A stretch of 64,000 nt of DNA from Hyphomicrobiales bacterium (lineage in GTDB: Bacteria > Pseudomonadota > Alphaproteobacteria > Rhizobiales > Rhizobiaceae), in NCBI GenBank assembly GCA_900468625.1, contig UBUL01000019.1, positions 186,001 through 250,000 on the forward strand, read 5' to 3'. Shown here piece after piece: positions 56,521 through 64,000 of this stretch (positions are counted from its first letter, which is position 1; every line of letters starts with the position of its first letter). Both the position numbers and the translations under genes were made by a program. The notes beneath the pieces were generated by a model. That model did no database searches, was not told the DNA's origin, and saw nothing but the letters and a program-made list of their open reading frames with translations.

Positions 56521-57990
56521 TCAGGTCCTTTCGGAGGAAAGTTCAAAAAGCGCTTCGTCCTCAGCCCACTCGTCTCCGAGGAGTTCCGGTGTGTCGAAGG
56601 CCTGGAGGCTTGCGAAATGCTTCTCACGGTCTTCGACGAAGAGCGATCTGACGATGCCGCGCGCCAGGCGGTCAGCGCCTTCGCTGATTGCGGGAATGTC
56701 GCCGGTGAGCTTGCCGTGGCTCAGCGTTGCCGGGAAATTGAAGCAATGGATCTTCGACAGCGCCGGGCATGAACCCGGCTGCCTTTCGAGGAACTCGAAT
56801 GCGCCGCCAAGATCCGGCGATCCCTCGAGTTCGCCATTCTCCATGCCAGCGGGCGTCGGGAAACGATCTTGCCAAAGGCGGATATATGGCGCGACGGCGG
56901 CAAGCTCCGGACGATTGCTCAGATCGATCTTGAATCCTGTTCCGAAGATGAGGAAGTCGACCGCGTAGCTGCCCTTCGGTGTTGTCACGATGACATGATC
57001 GTCTTCCTGCTTCAGGTCCGCGATGGGGCTCCCAAGATGGAGATGAGCCTGCTCGAACGAGCTGACGCGCAGGACGCTTGGCCGAGGCGGTGGCGTCTGC
57101 TGGCCCATGGCATAGTTGAGGAAGCGCCACTTCCATTCGTCCGGCAGCCCGGCGAATCCATGGACCACGCCCTGGCTGCCGATGCCAGTGAACTTGTTGA
57201 TGCGCGGCAGCTCCCTGCGGCGCACGAACATGTCGAGACGTGCGGCTCCACCTTCGAGCGCGGTCGCGGCATTGTCCATTGCCGAGGCGCCGGCACCAAT
57301 CACGCCTATCCGCTTGCCGCGCAGCATCGCGAAATCGATATCGTCGGCGGTATGCGCCCAGAATTTCTGATCGATGCTTTTCGCAATATCGGGCACGAAC
57401 GGGCCGCCCAGACCATCGCGGCCGGTCGCCAGCACCACATGACGGGCGACGATCTTCTCCTTTTTGCTGTCCTCGCTACAGATGAGATCGAGCATACCGT
57501 CGGCGCGTGGCAGTACGGAGTTCACGGAGAGGCCGTTGCGGACGGGCAGATCGAGCACCTTGCGGTACCAGATCAGATATTCCATCCAGGTCTCCCGCGG
57601 CGCGCGGTCGAGCGCGACCCATGCTTCGCGTCCGAAGCAGGCCTCGTAGTAGGCGCGGAACGTCAGGGCCGGCAGCCCCATCGCGGGACCCGTAAGCACC
57701 TTGGCCGAACGCAGGGTGCGCATGCGGGCGAAGGTGACCCATGGCCCCTCCTGGCCTGCAGGTGCCTTGTCGAGGACGAGGTGGTTGGCGACGCCCATAC
57801 GCTTCAGCATGCCGGAGGCGACGAGGCCCGCCATGCCGCCGCCGATGATGACGACGTCGACGACGGTCCGCCCATCGACTTCGCGGGTGGGCACCCATGA
57901 CTTGGCGGGCAGCTCGAGCCACGACAGGTCCTGACGCAGGCGCACCTCGAGAGCTTCAAGATCGCCCGGAAGCTTGGAAAGGTCGCTCAT
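56521..57990 (-). CDS. FAD/NAD(P)-dependent flavin monooxygenase-like oxidoreductase
   Basis: A 489-residue flavoprotein. FAD binding is VVIIGGGMAGLVASGMLKRM (about 46), a central NADPH-binding GXGXXA is RIGVIGAGASAMDNAATAL (about 229), and FGTGFKIDLSNRP is the ATG-type motif. The arrangement is that of class B/flavin-containing monooxygenases. The ATG overlaps the LysR stop as ATGA. Its operon supplies a transporter for a small polar compound, and the divergent operon supplies two AhpD-like proteins, so it may oxygenate an imported nitrogen- or sulphur-containing substrate. Confidence 0.85.
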   Translation of the reverse strand: MSDLSKLPGDLEALEVRLRQDLSWLELPAKSWVPTREVDGRTVVDVVIIGGGMAGLVASGMLKRMGVANHLVLDKAPAGQEGPWVTFARMRTLRSAKVLTGPAMGLPALTFRAYYEACFGREAWVALDRAPRETWMEYLIWYRKVLDLPVRNGLSVNSVLPRADGMLDLICSEDSKKEKIVARHVVLATGRDGLGGPFVPDIAKSIDQKFWAHTADDIDFAMLRGKRIGVIGAGASAMDNAATALEGGAARLDMFVRRRELPRINKFTGIGSQGVVHGFAGLPDEWKWRFLNYAMGQQTPPPRPSVLRVSSFEQAHLHLGSPIADLKQEDDHVIVTTPKGSYAVDFLIFGTGFKIDLSNRPELAAVAPYIRLWQDRFPTPAGMENGELEGSPDLGGAFEFLERQPGSCPALSKIHCFNFPATLSHGKLTGDIPAISEGADRLARGIVRSLFVEDREKHFASLQAFDTPELLGDEWAEDEALFELSSERT

Positions 57991-58985
57991 GCGGGCGCTC
58001 CTTCGGAGGCGGCGGTCTGTCCGTAGACCGTGTCGGCGATCGCATCCGTGCCATTGGCCTCAAGCAGGCGGCTGCCGGGCATGGCCAGGGCTTCTGTCCG
58101 TGCTGCGTCGATCACGGCGGAGACCGTCGGCGAAAGGGGCAGCGCCGCAGCGGAAATCGCGCCAAACAAGAAGGGAATGTGCTGGTCGACCCTACGCATG
58201 ACGGTCCCGTCCAGCGGCACGCCGCAGACAGTCGCGGGCTCGACGATCGCAACGCCCAATCCGGCGCGGACGAGTGAGAGTGCCGTCAGCGAAGCGTTCA
58301 CGTCGATGATGTGCTCTGGCGCCACGCCCACCCTTTCGAGAGCTTCGTCGATGCGGTGACGGAGACGATAGGGGTTGGCAAGCGTGATGATGCGGCGTTC
58401 CGCCAGATCCGCGAGGCGCACGACTTCATCCGCGGCCAGAGGATCTTCTGCGCCGATGGCGATGACACAGGGAGCCTCCGCGATCCAGTGGATCTCGAGG
58501 CCCGGATGTTCGAGCGGGAGGCTGGATATGCCCAGATCCGCCGACCGGGCGACCACGGCCTGCACGACGTGTTCAGCCGCGAGCGCCTGTACGTGCAGAT
58601 GACCCGGTAAGAGATCAGACGGAAGCGCAGCCAGCGCCTGTGGCAGGATCCCGGCCGCGAGAGACGGCGTCGCGGCGACCGTCAGGGTTGCCGGTTCGTC
58701 GCGGCCGATCGCCTCCGCCCGTTCACGGATATGGATCAGGCTGGCGAGATGGCGCTCGACCTCGGCATGGAAGCGCAGACCACGCGCTGTCGGCTGGATC
58801 CGCCCGCTGCTTCGATGGAGAAGCGGGTATCCCAGGTCAGCCTCGAGATCCTGAATCAGCCGAGATACTGCGGGTTGCGAGCGTCCGAGCAGACGGGCCG
58901 CCCCGGTCACGCTGCCCGCGGACATTACCGCCGCGAAGGCTTCAAGCTGGCGAATGTCGATTGAGTTGCTATGCATATAAGACAT
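57987..58985 (-). CDS. LysR-family transcriptional regulator
   Basis: A 332-residue regulator with an N-terminal HTH (about 10-65: IRQLEAFAAVMSAGSVTGAA, then SQPAVSRLIQDLE) and a LysR substrate-binding domain (about 95-295). It is the first gene of the leftward operon and overlaps the monooxygenase gene. ATG 58985 has AAGGA about 9 bases upstream; TTG 58988 and ATG 58976 are alternatives. It is divergent from the CMD pair, so it probably controls both arms. Confidence 0.9.
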   Translation of the reverse strand: MSYMHSNSIDIRQLEAFAAVMSAGSVTGAARLLGRSQPAVSRLIQDLEADLGYPLLHRSSGRIQPTARGLRFHAEVERHLASLIHIRERAEAIGRDEPATLTVAATPSLAAGILPQALAALPSDLLPGHLHVQALAAEHVVQAVVARSADLGISSLPLEHPGLEIHWIAEAPCVIAIGAEDPLAADEVVRLADLAERRIITLANPYRLRHRIDEALERVGVAPEHIIDVNASLTALSLVRAGLGVAIVEPATVCGVPLDGTVMRRVDQHIPFLFGAISAAALPLSPTVSAVIDAARTEALAMPGSRLLEANGTDAIADTVYGQTAASEGAPA

Positions 58986-59130
58986 CAACCATCATCCTTC
59001 ATGTTTTGGAAGTATGAGTTTTCCATAATTTCGGTGGAGAATAGATAAATATTTCGCATCGATATCGGGTCTTTATGCTATTTTGACATAACAGAAATGA
59101 AATCTCCAGCGAGATGCAAAGGAGTCCGTT

Positions 59131-59613
59131 TTGACACTCATCGAAGCCCTCGCCGCAGTGAGGTCAGGCTCGGCGCTTGCCGAGGCAATGGAGAAGCGTG
59201 CGGAGATCCTGCGTTTGAGCGAGGCGGCCCATGAGGCGGTGCTTCTGCCCCGTGATCCAGGTGGCCTGTCGCATGGGCTCCGCGCCGCGCTCGCCGCCCG
59301 CATGGCCCGCCACAATCGCAACGAAGCACTCGCCAGCCACTACGACGATCTCGTCGCGCGTGCCGGCGAAAGCGCGACCGCCGCGCTCGCCCAGCCCGGC
59401 ACGAACGCGGAAGATGGGCGCATCGCCGAGATCGTCCGCCACGCCGATCGACTGACCATCGCACCACGGGAGGCAACTCGCGGCCATATCGAGGCATTGC
59501 GAAGCGCTGGCGTTACCGACGCCGATATTGTCCGGCTTTCGGAGCTTGCCGCCTTCGTGAGCTACCAGGTGCGCGTGATCGCAGGACTGAAACTGATCGG
59601 AGCAAGACAATGA
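59131..59613 (+). CDS. CMD-domain protein, Avi_7170-like
   Basis: A 160-residue protein built mainly of helices. It matches my memory of the CMD-domain family (Avi_7170 type) that is encoded beside an AhpD-like partner and a flavin monooxygenase/ABC operon in Rhizobiales. VTDADIVRLSELAAFVSYQVRVIAGL near the C-terminus is typical. The start codon is TTG with AAAGGAG upstream. No CxxC pair is present here, unlike its partner. It overlaps the next gene as ATGA. Confidence 0.75.
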   Translation: MTLIEALAAVRSGSALAEAMEKRAEILRLSEAAHEAVLLPRDPGGLSHGLRAALAARMARHNRNEALASHYDDLVARAGESATAALAQPGTNAEDGRIAEIVRHADRLTIAPREATRGHIEALRSAGVTDADIVRLSELAAFVSYQVRVIAGLKLIGARQ

Positions 59614-60185
59614 GCGAAGTCGTGCACAGCTTCACCACAAAGGTTCCGCGTTGGCAGCCGTATGTCGTTCCGGTCGACCTGGAGTCTGCAACCGACGAGC
59701 AGCGCGAGGCGATGCAGGTCACACCGTCCAACAAGGGCATCTCGCCCTATGTGCTGACACTCGCGCACGACCCGGAGTCGCTTGCGGTCCGCTCTCCGCT
59801 GTTCAATCTGATCATGTACGGCAAGGATGGGCTCTCGTCCGGAGAACGCGAACTCGGCGCCACCGCGGCATCGGTCGTCAACCGCTGCGTCTATTGCGCG
59901 GCCGTTCATGCATCCCGCTTCATCAGTCACACCAAGCGCAGCGACGTGATTGACGCAATCTTCGCGGACGGGCTCGATGCGGAGCTCGAAGAACACCTCG
60001 GCGCCATCTTCGACTTCGCTGCACGTCTTTCGCCGACGCCACCAGCGGCGACGGAGGACGACGCACAGGCGCTCGCCGATATCGGTCTTTCCGAGCTCGA
60101 ATCCCTGGATCTCGTCCTGTCGTCCGCCATCTTCGGCTGGGCGAACCGCCTGATGCATACGCTCGGAGAGCCGATGGCAGATTGA
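59610..60185 (+). CDS. Alkylhydroperoxidase-like (AhpD/CMD) protein, Avi_7169-like
   Basis: A 191-residue protein with the AhpD active-site motif VVNRCVYCAAVH: Cys93, Cys96 and His100. LGATAASVVNRCVYC and GLSSGERELG place it in the peroxidase-related CMD group. It probably reduces a hydroperoxide or similar compound. It is translationally coupled to the CMD-domain protein and divergent from the LysR-monooxygenase operon. Confidence 0.85.
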   Translation: MSEVVHSFTTKVPRWQPYVVPVDLESATDEQREAMQVTPSNKGISPYVLTLAHDPESLAVRSPLFNLIMYGKDGLSSGERELGATAASVVNRCVYCAAVHASRFISHTKRSDVIDAIFADGLDAELEEHLGAIFDFAARLSPTPPAATEDDAQALADIGLSELESLDLVLSSAIFGWANRLMHTLGEPMAD

Positions 60186-60411
60186 ATGGGGCCGGCGCAT
60201 CCTCTCACGTTAGGGAGGAAAACACTCCCCTGATCTTTAGGCCGTCATTCCTTGTTAAACCTAACTCGCGCATGACAGTTTGCGATTTGGAATCGGTAAG
60301 CTGGAAATCCTGGCGGGAGGTTTTACATTTCACCTTCGATCACGGTGAAGCGAGGCGCGGTCGATCTACCCAAATTCTTAAGGTGTGGGTTTCGGCACGA
60401 TGGCTCTGAGA

Positions 60412-60960
60412 TTAGAGAATGCTTGTGATAAAGCGGTCGACTCGCGTTTCCGGCCTGTAGAGGGCCTTGACAATGATTGCCGCGAGGGTCGCCGTTAGTG
60501 CGCCGCCGATAGCGTCGCTGATGTAGTGCGTGCCGATATAGACACGCGAGAGGGAGACGAGAATTGCGGCCAGAAGGAAGATGAGGCCGCGTTTTTGCAG
60601 ACTATGAATTAGGAAGGCTGCGGCAATCGCAAAGCTCGCCGTCGCATGATCGGATGGAAATGAAGGATCGCTGCTGCGCGCGATCAGAAGGTGCGTAATT
60701 CCAGCGTCATAAGGGCGGATGCGCTGATCGAAAAGCAGAATGATCTGGTTGATCCCCAGCCCGATGAGGAAGGTCAGGCCGGCAGCGATCAGGATATGGC
60801 GCGTCTTTGTCCGCTCGGAGCCGGTCCACCATTGGGCGGCGACGGCCAGGACGAGCAACGGGACACCCAGGTTGGAGATGGTGATCACGACATGATCGAG
60901 AAGGCCGTTCCCGGCCAGACTGTTGATCCATCCGGTTATGGCGGCGTCGACTTTGTACAT
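60412..60960 (-). CDS. PAP2-family phosphatase
   Basis: A 182-residue membrane phosphatase with six helices. The three active-site motifs are DQRIRPYD, PSFPSDHA (the usual PSGH has Asp for Gly) and SRVYIGTHYISDAIGG with the catalytic His. It likely hydrolyses a lipid pyrophosphate or phosphatidic acid. ATG 60960 follows AGGAGACCAA. The frame is open upstream to 61314 but that part is not supported. Confidence 0.88.
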   Translation of the reverse strand: MYKVDAAITGWINSLAGNGLLDHVVITISNLGVPLLVLAVAAQWWTGSERTKTRHILIAAGLTFLIGLGINQIILLFDQRIRPYDAGITHLLIARSSDPSFPSDHATASFAIAAAFLIHSLQKRGLIFLLAAILVSLSRVYIGTHYISDAIGGALTATLAAIIVKALYRPETRVDRFITSIL

Positions 60961-61401
60961 TTGGTCTCCTATCGTCTCGCGATGAGATGCCCGAATAGAC
61001 TGACAGCTGCCTGAAGTATCGAGGCTGCGTGATGACCGCAGGCAGGCTTCAAGCCTTCTAGAGGCGCTCTCGAAGAAAATCCAAAAAAGGCACTCGATTA
61101 CCTGAAGATCCTTACCCCACGTTTTTCCCACTCCCGGTAATATGCTGGGGCTGTAAAGGTCAATGAGGACGCTCGCAGCAAGCCGTCTCTCGCGCCGCCA
61201 TTCGCCGTTGTGAGTGGCGTTTCCCACCAACTGAGATTTGAAACGCCGGCCGACGAGATCGGCATGAACCTGGCTGGACGACGCCGGGACAAAAGAGCTT
61301 GGTCCCCAAGGCAATTCTGAGGTTGAGCGCCAAGATCATACTTTACATATTCATTCAAGTTTAATAGCTGAAATGCAGCCAATCCATTTGAGGAGATTTT
61401 T
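60961..61401. other. Divergent intergenic region
   Basis: 441 bases between the leftward PAP2 gene and the rightward cupredoxin gene. It must hold both promoters. I searched for an iron-responsive palindrome or Irr/RirA-like box by eye and saw none that was convincing. Confidence 0.4.
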
Positions 61402-61737
61402 ATGCGACGAATGCTGCAAATCACCGCCCTGGCTCTTATCGCCGCCGCTTTAACCGGGCCAGTTCGCGCAGAAACACAAACAGTCGAGATCACCCTCAAG
61501 GGAACGACCTTCTCGCCAGCCGAGGTAAAGATTCCCATCGGCCAGAACGTGATGGTGAAGTTCAAGAATCTGAATGCCGCTCCCGCTGAAATCGAGTCCA
61601 AGCCGCTGAAGATCGAAAAGGTCGTTCAAGGCGGAGGTAACATTACGGCGAATGTGAAGGCGAAATCCGCCGGCAAGTTCCTCTTCGTCGACGAATATCA
61701 CGAAGATGTCGCCATGGGATATTTCATCGCCGAGTAG
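61402..61737 (+). CDS. Small periplasmic cupredoxin-domain protein
   Basis: A 111-residue exported protein with a signal peptide (cleavage after VRA, residue 23). The mature part is a cupredoxin-like beta sandwich; EITLKGTTFSPAEVKIPIGQ opens it, and DEYHEDVAMGY supplies His100 and Met105 as likely metal ligands. No Cys ligand is present, so it is not a blue type 1 protein. ATG 61402 follows GAGGAG. It lies 11 bases before the FTR1 permease and is probably its iron- or copper-handling partner. Confidence 0.85.
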   Translation: MRRMLQITALALIAAALTGPVRAETQTVEITLKGTTFSPAEVKIPIGQNVMVKFKNLNAAPAEIESKPLKIEKVVQGGGNITANVKAKSAGKFLFVDEYHEDVAMGYFIAE

Positions 61738-61748
61738 GGATTGCAGCC

Positions 61749-62576
61749 ATGCTGGCCGCATTGATTATTGTTTTCCGGGAAATCATTGAAGCCGGTCTCG
61801 TGGTCGGAATTGTCGCCGCCATCACGCAGGGGATCGCTGGCCGCACGCTCTGGATCACCGCCGGCATCCTGGCTGGAGTCCTCGGTAGCTGTATCGTGGC
61901 GCTGTTTACCGGTACGATTGCGGCGGCCTTTGCGGGCTCAGGGCAGGAACTGCTGAACGCAGGCATCCTGTTCCTGGCTGTTCTCATGCTGGCTTGGCAC
62001 AATATTTGGATGGCGCAACACGGCAGGGAACTTGCGGAGCAACTCAAGTCTGTCGGCAAGTCGGTTGCTGCCGGGTCGAAGGGCCTGGCTGCACTCGCTG
62101 TTGTGGTTGGGGCGGCCGTGCTGCGCGAAGGAGCGGAGGTGGTTCTCTTCCTTTATGGCATTTTCGTCACCGGCAACGAGGCACCTGTCTCGCTGGCGAT
62201 CGGAAGTGTGTTGGGGCTCTGCCTTGGCGCCGTCTTGAGTTATTTAACCTTCCGCGGATTGGTGCGCATTCCGCCGAAGCACATTTTCCGCGTGACAGGT
62301 ATCATGGTCACCCTCCTGGCGGCGGGCATGGCTGCACAGGCCATAGGTTTTTTGGAATCCGCCAATCTCGTCACTTGGCTGGACGCAACGGTGTGGGACA
62401 CGTCAGGCCTTCTGTCCGAGGCCAGCATCGCTGGTCGGATCTCGCACACGCTGATTGGCTATATAGAACAGCCGACCTTGCTGCAGGTCGTCGCATATTT
62501 GACGACCGTGATCGTCATTGCCGGCTTGTCGCGGATGGCACGGGTCGCCAACGTCACCGTGCAATCAGCTAGATGA
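61749..62576 (+). CDS. FTR1-family high-affinity iron permease
   Basis: A 275-residue, seven-helix permease. The two REXXE iron-binding motifs are REIIE (10-14) and REGAE (126-130). It imports iron, normally coupled to an oxidase or cupredoxin. Here only the cupredoxin is adjacent; no P19 protein, multicopper oxidase or ferredoxin partner is seen. The small cupredoxin and permease form a two-gene operon. Confidence 0.93.
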   Translation: MLAALIIVFREIIEAGLVVGIVAAITQGIAGRTLWITAGILAGVLGSCIVALFTGTIAAAFAGSGQELLNAGILFLAVLMLAWHNIWMAQHGRELAEQLKSVGKSVAAGSKGLAALAVVVGAAVLREGAEVVLFLYGIFVTGNEAPVSLAIGSVLGLCLGAVLSYLTFRGLVRIPPKHIFRVTGIMVTLLAAGMAAQAIGFLESANLVTWLDATVWDTSGLLSEASIAGRISHTLIGYIEQPTLLQVVAYLTTVIVIAGLSRMARVANVTVQSAR

Positions 62577-62967
62577 AGATTGCGAAAGGACGAAATGACT
62601 CGCGTCGTCGGTGGCGTTTGGCTCGCTGGTGTTGAGGGTCACGACCGGGCGGTTTGCGTAGAGTGCGATTGCCAACTCTGCCTCGCACCTATGACAGCCT
62701 GTCAGCGAAACCGCCACTGTTCGATCATCCGCGATCACGAAGGGTCTGATCCCGTCACAATGAGCGAGTGCCGAGCGGAATGCGGGTCAGTCAACACGCA
62801 AGGGTCGAAGGAGATGTTCACCAGTCTCTCCTATCTCGCGCCCCAGCGCAGGAGTCCAGGCAGTTGGGCTACTTGCCTGCCCAAGCAAAAGCTTGCGCAA
62901 CGACTGCCGTAGCTCTATCAGACACCGACGAGGGATCGGGCGCCCGTCTCGACGGCGATATTGTTGA
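62577..62967. other. Intergenic region after the iron permease
   Basis: 391 bases with no supported gene. A short minus-strand open frame (62565-62738) has no good start or ribosome site and is not called. Promoter sequence for the DUF930 gene must lie here. Confidence 0.35.
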
Positions 62968-63678
62968 ATGGCTCTCAGCGATCTGCATCAGCGATGGAAT
63001 CTCGGCCGGAGCTTTTCTGCGTCTGTTGCCTTGCACCTCTTCGTGATCTCGATGATTCTCGCTTTTGTACCTAGCAGAAAATCGCTGGAGCCAACGGAAG
63101 ACAATGTTGTCTCAGTCGAGATCGTCGCTCCAACACAACTTGAAATGGTGCATCCCGGAGAAGCCGAAAAGCAAAAGGTACTTCCGACCGCGCCGAAGGA
63201 AGGTCCGGTAGCGAATACGGACAGCGACGTTGAGTACAAACCCGCTCCTGGCGACCAAACGATCGAAACGTCGAAAAGTGAGATGATCCGCGCGACGAAA
63301 CTTTATGCGGCGACCAAGTTGGCGGCACCTCGCGGCACAAAGGCGCGAGCCGCGTTGCGGAAGCTCGGAACGCAGGAGAAAATGATCCAGCTTTGCAACA
63401 TGGAGGCCATGGAGCAAATTGCCCGATGGGATCAGCAGTATCGGCCAGAATACGTTATTGCTTATGCAATGTCGGACCCTTTGCTATCGGCCGATTCCGT
63501 TGAGGCGCATGGCGCGGCCTTTAGAAGCCGAAAACACTGGTACAACTTAGAATTCGAATGCGCTGTAACTCCGGATGTTGCGAGCGTCACGACGTTTGCG
63601 TTCCTGGTGGAAAAAGAAATTCCAAAAGTGGAATGGTCTGACCATAACTTGACACCAGACGATGGGCCGGACGACTAA
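62968..63678 (+). CDS. DUF930-family protein
   Basis: A 236-residue protein with one N-terminal membrane helix (about 18-31), a proline- and charge-rich linker (about 45-100) and a C-terminal DUF930 domain (about 105-225: SEMIRATKLYAATKLA, QLCNMEAMEQIARWDQQYRP, AHGAAFRSRKHWYNLEFEC). The layout, a membrane anchor plus linker like a TonB-type protein, is common in rhizobia. Conserved cysteines in CNMEA and FEC may form a disulphide. Function unknown. ATG 62968 has only a weak ribosome site. Confidence 0.83.
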   Translation: MALSDLHQRWNLGRSFSASVALHLFVISMILAFVPSRKSLEPTEDNVVSVEIVAPTQLEMVHPGEAEKQKVLPTAPKEGPVANTDSDVEYKPAPGDQTIETSKSEMIRATKLYAATKLAAPRGTKARAALRKLGTQEKMIQLCNMEAMEQIARWDQQYRPEYVIAYAMSDPLLSADSVEAHGAAFRSRKHWYNLEFECAVTPDVASVTTFAFLVEKEIPKVEWSDHNLTPDDGPDD

Positions 63679-63871
63679 AAACCTCTGTCAGGATCAGGTC
63701 GAGCCCCCGATAACGCAAGCCGGAAATCCATTTCTACCGCATCCGTGCCCATATCGATCATCATATGTCCATCCACCATCCTTGACCTGAATCAAGGATG
63801 CCGATGACGAATTGCCGGATGATCGAGCAATCGTCATGGCCGCAACGACGGCCGATGCGGAGGATGGTTCA

Positions 63872-64000
63872 ATGGTGAACATAATTTTGCATTCACGCTC
63901 CGAGAGTTCCACGGTTACCCCCGCGCATATCTCCATCGCGGCACTTGGCGCCACGCTTGCCATTTTCACAACGATCTCGTTCCTGCTATGCATGCTGCTG
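63872..64000 (+). CDS. Small membrane protein, partial (cut by right edge)
   Basis: 43 codons are visible from ATG 63872 with GGAGG 8 bases upstream. The protein is polar at first, then has a hydrophobic helix from about residue 20 (SIAALGATLAIFTTISFLLC). It resembles the start of small DUF5676-type membrane proteins but the rest is outside the window. A minus-strand frame over the same region (63694-63993) lacks such support. Confidence 0.5.
   Translation, partial: MVNIILHSRSESSTVTPAHISIAALGATLAIFTTISFLLCMLL

Noticed and set aside
62565..62738. A 57-codon minus-strand open frame after the iron permease
   Set aside because: The only start is GTG without a ribosome site; it overlaps the end of the permease gene and has no recognised domain.
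63694..63993. A 99-codon minus-strand open frame at the right edge
   Set aside because: It is antisense to a plus-strand frame that has a ribosome site and a membrane helix, and its own residues are low in information.

Overview
The window looks like DNA from a Rhizobium/Agrobacterium-type alphaproteobacterium, probably a megaplasmid, chromid or other accessory replicon. The evidence is high-GC coding with strong alphaproteobacterial codon bias, many ABC uptake operons with ATGA-overlapping genes, Rhizobiales-type small proteins (DUF930, DUF3830, Avi_7169/7170-like CMD proteins), a ChrB/ChrA chromate locus and several decayed insertion sequences. No rRNA, convincing tRNA, CRISPR array or replication gene was seen.

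Layout. 1-3825: the end of a surface-polysaccharide locus (DegT/DnrJ aminotransferase fragment, Wzx-type flippase, ExoF/Wza-like export protein). 4393-8876: an IS-rich patch with a broken IS110 copy, two small protein genes, a DapA-like protein lacking the Schiff-base lysine, an 80-residue membrane protein, an intact IS110-family element and an IS66 scrap. 8912-18264: a divergent cluster in which a GntR regulator heads a leftward operon (DUF3830, TIGR04076-like, aldo/keto reductase, NTF2-like, branched-chain-type binding protein, DAO-type oxidase) and faces a rightward livG-livF-livH-livM set.

18448-36846: a large sugar or polyol catabolic cluster flanked by two pseudogenes (aldehyde dehydrogenase, KDG-kinase-like). 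A LacI regulator, with a perfect palindrome between its own -35 and -10 boxes, precedes two Gfo/Idh/MocA dehydrogenases, a fused CoA-transferase, an enoyl-CoA hydratase-like protein, an aldehyde dehydrogenase, a CUT1 sugar ABC transporter, two GMC flavoproteins and an SdhA-like flavoprotein. This combination is the best candidate for an undescribed pathway.

36919-41692: a chemotaxis receptor, then about 1 kb of mobile-element debris with five 23-bp tandem repeats, an orphan small protein that may be a nuclease-type toxin, and an IS1595-family remnant. 41784-46658: an RbbA/YhhJ-type ABC exporter operon. 46822-53160: a chromate-resistance island (MFS, ChrA, ChrB; divergently a superoxide dismutase-rhodanese fusion, a ChrB C-terminal-only protein and a DUF1259 protein).

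53463-60185: a LysR-controlled flavin monooxygenase with a polar-amino-acid-type ABC transporter, divergent from two carboxymuconolactone-decarboxylase/AhpD-like proteins. 60412-64000: a PAP2 phosphatase, a cupredoxin-FTR1 iron uptake pair, a DUF930 protein and the start of a small membrane protein cut by the window edge. All functions are inferred from reading the translations; no database search was run.
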